64,000 nt of DNA, from contig NC_010505.1 in the NCBI RefSeq assembly GCF_000019725.1, positions 5,812,001 to 5,876,000 of the forward strand, written 5' to 3'. A program made the position numbers and the translations under genes. This DNA comes from Methylobacterium radiotolerans JCM 2831. GTDB lineage: Bacteria; Pseudomonadota; Alphaproteobacteria; Rhizobiales; Beijerinckiaceae. The notes beneath the pieces are model-generated. The model did not search any database and was not told where the DNA came from. It was given only the letters and a program-made list of their open reading frames with translations. Positions 8,769 through 15,233 of the stretch are shown here, one piece after another (within the stretch, counting starts at the first letter, position 1; every line of letters begins with the position of its first letter).

Positions 8769-9788
8769 TCACCCGCTCGCGAGCAGCTCTTTGAGTGCGT
8801 CGTCGAGGACCTTGATGTCGTCCGGGCTGGTGCCGGGCCCGCCCGCGAAATGGCCCCACCACGTGTCGATCACGCGCAGCTCCGCATTCGGCATGGCGGC
8901 CGCCTCGATGGCGTTGTCCTCGGGCGGGAAATACAGGTCGGTCGAGGCGGGCATCAGGATTGCCTTGGCGCGGATGGCGCCGAGCGCGGCCTTGAAGTCG
9001 CCCTTGAAGGTGTCGTTGGCGCTGATGTCGCCGTGCTGCCACGTCCACAGCATGGCGAGCAGGTTGTTGGCGTCGCGCTCGTAGAACAGGCCTTCCCAGA
9101 ACCCGATCAGGAAATCCTCCAGCGAGGCGTAGCCCATGTGGGTGATGTCGGCCTCGAGCCGGTAGAAGGTCTGCGACAGGCCCCAGCCGGCGTAGACCCG
9201 GCCGAAGGCGCGCAGGCCCCGCGTCGGCGGGCTCGTGTACCAGCCCTCCGCCCAGGCGGCGTCGGCCTGCAGCGCCGCCTTGGCGCCTTCCAGGAAGACG
9301 TAATTGTGCCGGGAGCACTTGGCCGAGCCCTGAAACGGCAGGATCCTCGGCACCATGTCGGGGTACATCGACGCCCAGTGGTAGGTCTGGAGGGCGCCCA
9401 TCGACCAGCCGGTGACCAGAACCAGCTTCTCGATGCCGAAATGCTCGGTGACGAGGCGGTGCTGGGCGCGGACGTTGTCGTAGGCGGTGACGTTGGGGAA
9501 GCGCGGCCCGTTCCAGGGCGCCGGCGTGTTGCTCGGCGAGGACGAGAGCCCGTTGCCGAACATGTTCGGGATGATGATGAAGTACTTGTCCGGGTCGAGC
9601 GCCTTGCCGGGGCCAATCAACCACTCGTTCTCGGTGTGCTGGCCCGAGTACCAGGTCGGGTAGACGATGGCGTTGTCCTTGGCCGGGCTCAGCGTCCCGA
9701 AGGTCTTGAAGGCGAGCTTGGCCGCGCGCAGCGTCTTGCCGCACTGGAGCACGAAGTCGCCGAGTTCGAAGATCTCGTAATCCGCCAT
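8769..9788 (-). CDS. Alpha/beta-fold hydrolase of the homoserine O-acetyltransferase (MetX-like) type
   Basis: This 339-aa protein has the MetX-like layout: FKTFGTLSPAKDNAIVYPTWYSG near the N-terminus, FGNGLSSSPSNT, and a nucleophile elbow GWSMG with Ser129. A distal Asp lies in PASTDLYFPPEDN and a His in WWGHFAGGPG. True MetX has GGSMGGMQ at the elbow, so acetyl-CoA/homoserine chemistry is unlikely; an esterase or amide-related hydrolase is more plausible. The gene sits between urtE (10 bp gap) and fmdA (62 bp gap), tightly inside the amide operon. I infer a role in amide or ester substrate processing, but the reaction is unknown. Confidence 0.8.
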   Translation of the reverse strand: MADYEIFELGDFVLQCGKTLRAAKLAFKTFGTLSPAKDNAIVYPTWYSGQHTENEWLIGPGKALDPDKYFIIIPNMFGNGLSSSPSNTPAPWNGPRFPNVTAYDNVRAQHRLVTEHFGIEKLVLVTGWSMGALQTYHWASMYPDMVPRILPFQGSAKCSRHNYVFLEGAKAALQADAAWAEGWYTSPPTRGLRAFGRVYAGWGLSQTFYRLEADITHMGYASLEDFLIGFWEGLFYERDANNLLAMLWTWQHGDISANDTFKGDFKAALGAIRAKAILMPASTDLYFPPEDNAIEAAAMPNAELRVIDTWWGHFAGGPGTSPDDIKVLDDALKELLASG

Positions 9789-9798
9789 GCGGGTGCCC

Positions 9799-10569
9799 CT
9801 AGACCGACAGGAACCGGGCGACGGCTGCCTCGTCGATCCCGTCGCGCGGGGCTTCGTGGACGATGGACCCGTTCTCCAGCACGATCACCCGGTCGGCGAC
9901 GTCGAGGGCGAAGCTGAGGACCTGCTCCGACACCACGATGGAGAGGCCGCGCGCGTCGCGGATCTTCTTAAGCGTCCGGCCCATCTCCCGGATGATCGAG
10001 GGCTGGATGCCCTCGGTGGGCTCGTCGAGGAGCAGGACCTTCGGCCGGCTCGCCAGCGCCCGGGCGATGGCGAGCTGCTGCTGCTGGCCGCCCGAGAGGT
10101 TGCCGCCGCGCCGTCCCTTCATCTCCAGCAGGACCGGGAACATGTCGTACAGGTCCTGCGGGACCTTGCGGGTGCCGGTGACCGTCAGGCCGGTCTCGAT
10201 GTTCTCCTGGACCGTCATGGTCGAGAAGATCATGCGGCCCTGCGGCACGTAGGCGAGGCCCTTGGCGACCCGGGCGTGGCTCTTGAGCCCGGCCACGTCC
10301 GCGCCCTCGACCTGGATCGACCCGGCCTTGACCGGCACGAGGCCCATCAGGGTCTTCATCAGCGTGGTCTTGCCCATGCCGTTGCGGCCCATCACGGCGA
10401 CGATCTCGCCGGGGGCCACCGAGAAGGTCAGCCCGTGCAGGACCTCGCTCTGGCCGTAGGCGGCGTGCAGGTCCTCGACGGCGAGCGCCGGCGTAGCGGA
10501 TGGGATCATGGCGAGCGGGGGCGCCTGGACCAGGGGCGGATGCGCGGTCTGAAGAGACGCCATCGTCAA
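9799..10569 (-). CDS. urtE: Urea/short-chain amide ABC transporter ATP-binding protein
   Basis: This 256-aa ABC ATPase is of the LivF/UrtE type. Walker A is GRNGMGKT (61-68), the signature is LSGGQQQQLAIARAL and Walker B is VLLLDEPTEGIQPSII. The GRNGMGKTTLMKTL and EGIQPSIIREM wording is characteristic of UrtE. It energises import at the inner membrane with UrtD. Its start overlaps the urtD stop by 4 bp (ATGA), indicating translational coupling. An N-terminal extension of about 28 residues precedes the domain, so a downstream start (Met21, IPSATPALAVEDL) is possible. The neighbouring amidases suggest amides as well as urea are cargo. Confidence 0.9.
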   Translation of the reverse strand: MTMASLQTAHPPLVQAPPLAMIPSATPALAVEDLHAAYGQSEVLHGLTFSVAPGEIVAVMGRNGMGKTTLMKTLMGLVPVKAGSIQVEGADVAGLKSHARVAKGLAYVPQGRMIFSTMTVQENIETGLTVTGTRKVPQDLYDMFPVLLEMKGRRGGNLSGGQQQQLAIARALASRPKVLLLDEPTEGIQPSIIREMGRTLKKIRDARGLSIVVSEQVLSFALDVADRVIVLENGSIVHEAPRDGIDEAAVARFLSV

Positions 10570-11351
10570 TGTCCCAAATAAACTTCGATGACCTTCGGGT
10601 CGTTCTTGACCCGCTCCATCGAACCCTCAGACAGCACCTTGCCCTGGTGCAGGACGGTCACCCGGTGGGCGATGTCCTCGACGAACTTCATGTCGTGCTC
10701 GATCACCAGCACCGAGCGGCCCTTGATGATCTGGTTGAGCAGCTCGGCGGTCTTGATCCGCTCGCCGACGCTCATGCCAGCCACCGGCTCGTCGAGCATC
10801 AGCAGTTCCGGGTCCTGGATCAGCAGCATGCCGATCTCCAGCCACTGTTTCTGGCCGTGGCTCAGGAACTCGGCCCGCTCCCGGAGCTGGTCCTTCAGGA
10901 AGATCGTCTCGGCGATGGCGTGGATGCGGTCGCGGACCTCCGCGTCCCGCTTGAACGTGAGGGCGCCGAAGACCGAGCGGCCGCGGGGGAACGAGATCTC
11001 CAGGTTCTCGAACACCGTCAGGTCGTCGTAGATCGACGGCGTCTGGAACTTGCGGCCGACGCCGGCCTGCACGATGGCGCTCTCGGAGAGCTTGGTCAGC
11101 TCCTGGCCCTTGTACTTGATCGAGCCGGCGCTGGCCCGGGTGCGCCCGCAGATCAGGTCGAGGACCGTGGTTTTGCCGGCGCCGTTCGGCCCGATGATCA
11201 CCCGGATCTCGTCCGGATCGACGTAGAACGACACGTCGTTCACCGCCTTGAACCCGTCGAACGAGACCGTGAGCGCCTCGACGGCGAGGAGGTAGTCGGG
11301 CGGGGCCGCCTCGGCGCCGACCACGGGGGAGGAGAGGATCGCGGCGTTCAT
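10566..11351 (-). CDS. urtD: Urea/short-chain amide ABC transporter ATP-binding protein
   Basis: This 261-aa ABC ATPase is of the LivG/UrtD type, with Walker A GPNGAGKT (54-61), Walker B LLMLDEPVAGM, and the degenerate signature LSHGQKQWLEIGMLL characteristic of UrtD. The SFDGFKAVNDVSFYVDPDEIRVIIGPNGAGKT segment and the terminal VIEVYLGH also fit UrtD. It pairs with UrtE to drive the UrtB/UrtC permease. Its start is 7 bp after the urtC stop and its stop overlaps urtE by 4 bp, so the cassette is translationally linked. Confidence 0.92.
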   Translation of the reverse strand: MNAAILSSPVVGAEAAPPDYLLAVEALTVSFDGFKAVNDVSFYVDPDEIRVIIGPNGAGKTTVLDLICGRTRASAGSIKYKGQELTKLSESAIVQAGVGRKFQTPSIYDDLTVFENLEISFPRGRSVFGALTFKRDAEVRDRIHAIAETIFLKDQLRERAEFLSHGQKQWLEIGMLLIQDPELLMLDEPVAGMSVGERIKTAELLNQIIKGRSVLVIEHDMKFVEDIAHRVTVLHQGKVLSEGSMERVKNDPKVIEVYLGH

Positions 11352-11358
11352 CGGAGAC

Positions 11359-12531
11359 TCACTCGGCCGGGGCGCCGTGGGGCGGGACGATGGCGGGCGG
11401 CGGGGCGCGCAGGCCCTTCACCCGGCGGGTGAGGCGCGGCTCGATATGCTCGCGCCAGATCCCGGCGAGGCCGTTCGGGAAGGCCAGCACCACCGCGATG
11501 AACAGGGCGCCGAGGCCGAACAGCCAGAGATCCGGAAAACTCTCGGAGAAGCTGGTCTTGGCCCAGTTGACGAGCAGCGTGCCCCAGACCGCGCCGAACA
11601 GCGACAGGCGCCCGCCGACCGCGGCGTAGATCACCATCTCGATCGAGGGGACGATGCCCACGAAGGAGGGCGACATGAACCCGACCTGGAGGGTGAACAT
11701 CGCGCCGCCGATGGCCGCCAGTCCGGCGGCGAAGCAGAAGGCGAAGACCTTGAATCCAGCGACCGAGTAACCCGAGAAGCGGACCCGGTCCTCCTTATCG
11801 CGCATGGCGACGAGGATGCGGCCGAGCTTCGACTTCTTCACGTACTGCGCCGCCAGGATGCAGGCGATCAGCAGGCCGCCATTGACGAAGTACAGGATGA
11901 CCTTCGCGTGGTCGGTGCGGATGTCCCAGCCGTGGAGGGTGCGCAGGTCGGTGATGCCGTTGATGCCGCCGGTATAGCCCTGCTGGCCGACGATCAGGAT
12001 GGTCAGGATCGCGGCGATCGCCTGGGTGATGATCGCGAAGTAGGTGCCGCCGACCCGGCGCTTGAACATCGCGAAGGAGATCAGCATCGCGAACAGGACC
12101 GGGACGGCGACCGCCAGGATCAGCGTCAGCGGCAGGCTCTTGAACGGCTGCCAGAACCAGGGGAGGGCCGTGATCTGGTTCCAGTCCATGAAGTCCGGGA
12201 TGCCGGGCGTGGACTGGATCTTCGTGTTCTCGATGCTCGACGCTTCGAGCTTCAAGTACATCGCCATGCAGTAGCCGCCGAGGCCGAAGAACACGCCCTG
12301 ACCGAGCGACAGGATCCCCGCGTAGCCCCAGCAGATCACCAGCCCGAGGGCGACGAACGCGTAGGTCAGGTACTTGCCGACGAGGTTGAGGCGGAAGCCG
12401 TCGAGCACCAGCGGCAGGACGACCAGGATCACCCCGGCGAGCAGGAGCAGGCTGAGCCACTCCACCGGCTTCATGAACGGGTTGTCGTTGACGGTGACGG
12501 ATTTGGTGAGGGTCTGGACCGGATTCGTCAT
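11359..12531 (-). CDS. urtC: Urea/short-chain amide ABC transporter permease
   Basis: This 390-aa polytopic membrane protein is of the LivM/UrtC family. Multiple hydrophobic helices are visible from about residue 28 onward, with the family segments GYAGILSLGQGVFFGLGGYCMAMYL and VAMRDKEDRVRFSGYSVAGFKVFAF. The charged C-terminal tail runs into the cytoplasm. It forms the inner-membrane channel with UrtB. It lies 13 bp after urtB and 7 bp before urtD. The N-terminal part before the first helix is soluble and Thr/Val rich, and the start could be slightly downstream. Confidence 0.92.
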   Translation of the reverse strand: MTNPVQTLTKSVTVNDNPFMKPVEWLSLLLLAGVILVVLPLVLDGFRLNLVGKYLTYAFVALGLVICWGYAGILSLGQGVFFGLGGYCMAMYLKLEASSIENTKIQSTPGIPDFMDWNQITALPWFWQPFKSLPLTLILAVAVPVLFAMLISFAMFKRRVGGTYFAIITQAIAAILTILIVGQQGYTGGINGITDLRTLHGWDIRTDHAKVILYFVNGGLLIACILAAQYVKKSKLGRILVAMRDKEDRVRFSGYSVAGFKVFAFCFAAGLAAIGGAMFTLQVGFMSPSFVGIVPSIEMVIYAAVGGRLSLFGAVWGTLLVNWAKTSFSESFPDLWLFGLGALFIAVVLAFPNGLAGIWREHIEPRLTRRVKGLRAPPPAIVPPHGAPAE

Positions 12532-12544
12532 GGTCGAAAAATCC

Positions 12545-13471
12545 TCAGCGCCGGACCTTGAGGGTGAAGAGGCCCTGGGGCCTCAGCATCAGGATGCCGA
12601 CCACCGCGAGCAGGGTGATCACCTTGGCCATCGAGCCGGAGAGGAAGAACTCCAGGGTCGACTGCGTCTGGGAGATCGAGAAGGCCGACGCGATGGTGCC
12701 CAAGAGGCTCGCGGCGCCGCCGAACACGACGATCAGGAAGGTGTCGACGATGTAGAGCTGGCCGGAGGTCGGCCCGGTCGACCCGATCATCGTGAACGCG
12801 GAGCCCGCGATCCCCGCGATGCCGCAGCCGAGGCCGAAGGTGTAGCGGTCGACCTTCTCGGTATCGATGCCGACGGCCCCCGCCATGGCGCGGTTCGACA
12901 TGACCGCGCGGACCTGCTGGCCGAAGCGCGAGCGGAAGATCAGCAGCGCGACGCTGACGGTGATCAGGATCGTGACGGCCATGACGAACAGGCCGTTGAT
13001 CGGGATCTCGATCGTGTCGGTGACCTGCACCGAGCCGATCAGCCAGGACGGCAGCTCGACGCCGACCTCGCGGGCACCGAAGATCGACCGGTAGGCCTGC
13101 TGGAGGATCAGCGACAGGCCCCAGGTGGCCAGCAGCGTGTCGAGCGGGCGCTTGTAGAGGAACCGGATCAGGCCCCATTCCACCAGCATTCCGAGCGCCC
13201 CGGAGGCGAGGAACGCCAGGCCCATCGCGATGAAGAAGTAGATCGGGAAGAGCGCCGGCAGGTAGGTCTGGAAGAAGGTCGAGCAGAGATAGGTGACGTA
13301 GGCGCCGAGGATCATGAACTCCCCGTGGGCCATGTTGATCACGCCCATCTGGCCGAAGATGATCGCGAGGCCGAGCGCCATCAGCAGGTAGACGGAGAAC
13401 AGGATCAGGCCTGCGAAGCCCTGCATGGCGAAGATCGCGCCGAGGTCGCCGAGGGAGTAGTCGCCGAGCAT
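12545..13471 (-). CDS. urtB: Urea/short-chain amide ABC transporter permease
   Basis: This 308-aa membrane protein is of the LivH/UrtB family, about eight hydrophobic segments long. It carries the conserved VINMAHGEFMILGAYVTYL motif and the ANRAMAGAVGIDT-like cytoplasmic EAA loop (VMSNRAMAGAVGIDTEKVDRYTFGLGCGIAG). It forms the permease heterodimer with UrtC. The length suits mature UrtB without the long N-terminal domain found in some UrtB proteins. A 219-bp gap holding an intergenic repeat separates it from urtA upstream, so it may be expressed less strongly than the binding protein. Confidence 0.92.
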   Translation of the reverse strand: MLGDYSLGDLGAIFAMQGFAGLILFSVYLLMALGLAIIFGQMGVINMAHGEFMILGAYVTYLCSTFFQTYLPALFPIYFFIAMGLAFLASGALGMLVEWGLIRFLYKRPLDTLLATWGLSLILQQAYRSIFGAREVGVELPSWLIGSVQVTDTIEIPINGLFVMAVTILITVSVALLIFRSRFGQQVRAVMSNRAMAGAVGIDTEKVDRYTFGLGCGIAGIAGSAFTMIGSTGPTSGQLYIVDTFLIVVFGGAASLLGTIASAFSISQTQSTLEFFLSGSMAKVITLLAVVGILMLRPQGLFTLKVRR

Positions 13472-13538
13472 GGTCCCGTTATCTCCGATCCGAGATGCGC
13501 TCCGCCCGCGGCGGAGGCCCGTGATCCCGCTCAGATCA

Positions 13539-13660
13539 CCTCATCCTGAGGTGCCGGAGCGCAGCGGAGGCCTCGGAGGAGGGCTCCAGAACGCGCGCGG
13601 GTCCTGGAGAGCTCCTTCGAGGCAGGGCGATCGATGATCGCCCTGCACCTCAGGATGAGG
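13539..13660. repeat. Intergenic inverted-repeat element between urtA and urtB
   Basis: An exact 15-bp inverted repeat bounds the element: CCTCATCCTGAGGTG (13539-13553) and its complement (13646-13660). Inside is a perfect hairpin with 11-bp arms GCAGGGCGATC (13622-13632) and GATCGCCCTGC (13636-13646) with a 3-base loop. The element looks like a dispersed Methylobacterium-type intergenic repeat (recognition only). In the urt transcript it would fold downstream of urtA and could protect or attenuate mRNA, raising the ratio of binding protein to permease. Confidence 0.75.
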
Positions 13661-13690
13661 TCGCGTGTTGGAGGCGCGCATACCGCGCGA

Positions 13691-14959
13691 CTACTGGTAC
13701 CCCTTCGGGAAAGGGTCCGGCTTGATCAGGTCTGGGCTGGTGTAGACGATCTCGAACTGGCCGTCGGGCTTGGCGCGGCCCACCCGGGTCTTCGACCAGA
13801 GGTGATGGTTCTCGTCGATCTTCACGTAGCCTTCGGGCGCGCCCTTGAACTCGATCCCGGGCGAGGCCGCCACCACCTTGTCGACGTCGAATGAGCCGGC
13901 CTTCTCGCAGGCCATCTTCCACAGGAACGGGCCGAGATAGGCCGCCTGCGTCACGTCGCCGATGACCGTCTTCTCGCCCCACATCTTCTTGAAGGCGGCG
14001 ACGAACGCCTTGTTGTTCTCGTTCTGGATCGACTCGAAGTACTTCATGCAGGCGTAGGCCCCGGCGATGTTCTCGCCGCCGATGCCGTCGATCTCGTCCT
14101 CGGTGACCGAGATCGTCATCAGCACCTGCTTCGACAGGTCGATGCCGGCCGCCTTGAGCTGCTTGTAGAACGCCACGTTCGAGCCGCCGACCACGTCGGC
14201 GAAGATCACCTTCGGCTTGGTCAGCTTGATCTTGTTGATGACCGAGTTGAACTGCGTGTGGCCGAGGGGGAAGTACTCCTCGCCGACGACCTTGCCCTTG
14301 AGCACGTTCTCGACGTGCTTGCGGGCGATCTTGTTGGAGGTGCGCGGCCAGATGTAGTCGGAACCGATGAAGTAGAAGCTGTCGCCGCCCTTCTCCTTGT
14401 GGACCCAGTCGAGCCCGGCGAGGATCTGCTGGGTGGCCTCCTGGCCCGTGTAGAAGACGTTCTTCGACTGCTCCAGGCCCTCGTAGAAGGTCGGGTAGTA
14501 GAGGAGGCCGTTGTACTGCTCGAAGACGGGCAGCACCGCCTTGCGCGACGCCGAGGTCCAGCAGCCCATCACGGCGGCGCAGTGGTCGTTGACGAGGAGC
14601 TTCTTGGCCTTCTCGGCGAAGGTCGGCCAGTCGGAGGCGCCGTCCTCCTGGATGATCTTGATCTTGCGGCCGAGCACGCCGCCAGCGTCGTTGATCTGCT
14701 GGATCGCCAGCTTCTCGGCTTCCTGCGCGCCCGTCTCGGAGATCGCCATGGTGCCGGTGATCGAGTGCAGGATGCCGACGGTCACCTCGCTGTCGGTCAC
14801 CGCGAGGCCCGTGGTGTTGACCGCCGAGGTCGGCGGGGCCGCCCAGGCCGACCGCGGCATCAGCGCCAGTGCCGGGGCGCCGGCCAGCCCCATGAGCAGT
14901 TTGCGCCGCAGCGGGGAGCGCAAGCCGTGATCGGCGCCGGTCTCGGTGTCGTCTGCCAT
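13691..14959 (-). CDS. urtA: Urea/short-chain amide ABC transporter substrate-binding protein
   Basis: This 422-aa periplasmic binding protein is of the UrtA/AmiC/FmdD type. It begins with an N-terminal signal peptide bearing a twin-arginine-like RRKLLMGLAG and an AWA-AP cleavage region (residues about 18-42), so Tat or Sec export is likely. Family segments include VTVGILHSITGTMAISE, GGVLGRKIKIIQEDGASDWPTFAEKA, GCWTSASRKAVLPVFE and YYPTFYEGLEQSKNVFYTGQEATQQI. The start at 14959 gives the expected signal peptide. It is the first gene of a ten-gene minus-strand operon. Because AmiC/FmdD of amide operons look alike, urea versus amide specificity cannot be fixed from sequence. Confidence 0.92.
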   Translation of the reverse strand: MADDTETGADHGLRSPLRRKLLMGLAGAPALALMPRSAWAAPPTSAVNTTGLAVTDSEVTVGILHSITGTMAISETGAQEAEKLAIQQINDAGGVLGRKIKIIQEDGASDWPTFAEKAKKLLVNDHCAAVMGCWTSASRKAVLPVFEQYNGLLYYPTFYEGLEQSKNVFYTGQEATQQILAGLDWVHKEKGGDSFYFIGSDYIWPRTSNKIARKHVENVLKGKVVGEEYFPLGHTQFNSVINKIKLTKPKVIFADVVGGSNVAFYKQLKAAGIDLSKQVLMTISVTEDEIDGIGGENIAGAYACMKYFESIQNENNKAFVAAFKKMWGEKTVIGDVTQAAYLGPFLWKMACEKAGSFDVDKVVAASPGIEFKGAPEGYVKIDENHHLWSKTRVGRAKPDGQFEIVYTSPDLIKPDPFPKGYQ

Positions 14960-15043
14960 GTGCCTGCCCCTGTTCGCGTCCGGGCCTTGAGAGGCGGTCC
15001 GGATCGATGAGCGCAGGCTAGGTCCTGGGTTGCGGTGCGGCCT

Positions 15044-15061
15044 ATACGCGATTTTGCGTAT
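15044..15061. promoter_or_regulatory. Inverted repeat ATACGC-N6-GCGTAT, candidate LuxR-type response regulator operator
   Basis: The arms ATACGC (15044-15049) and GCGTAT (15056-15061) are exact complements with a 6-bp spacer GATTTT, AT-rich against a GC-rich background. LuxR/NarL-type regulators commonly bind short palindromes of this size. The regulator encoded at 18601 is the obvious candidate, because it lies in the operon divergent from urtA. I found no other copy in intergenic sequence of the window. Confidence 0.55.
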
Positions 15062-15076
15062 GGCCGTGCTCTTGCA
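15061..15076 (+). promoter_or_regulatory. Candidate sigma54 (RpoN) promoter for the sensor-kinase operon
   Basis: TGGC-N7-TTGCA occurs with the GG and GC doublets exactly 10 bp apart (15062-15063 and 15074-15075). The -12 half matches well; the bases after TGGC depart from the consensus. Predicted start of transcription is near 15087, giving a leader of about 147 nt to the kinase start. It abuts the inverted repeat. A nitrogen-responsive promoter here would make sense, but the match is only moderate. Confidence 0.35.
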
Positions 15077-15233
15077 TGCGTCGCACCATCGCGGCGGAAT
15101 ACTTTGAGGTCGGGGTGGCTGAGAGCGCGAATAGTGTGGGCACCGCGCCGGTGCGCGATGTTTCGCGCGCGCGTGACCGCCCACGCGCCCTGCCGCCCGG
15201 GACCGGCGGTCGGATCGGCCCGGCCGGGACCCC

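Larger units (their letters stand above)
14960..15233. promoter_or_regulatory. Divergent control region between the urt/amide operon and the sensor kinase
   Basis: This 274-bp region separates urtA (minus) from the transporter-fused kinase gene (plus) and holds the two sites listed separately: an inverted repeat (15044-15061) and a sigma54-like element (15061-15076). The inverted repeat is 85 bp upstream of the urtA start, a usual distance for an activator site. No confident sigma70 promoter for urtA was found by eye. The rest of the region holds no open coding sequence I would support. Confidence 0.6.
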
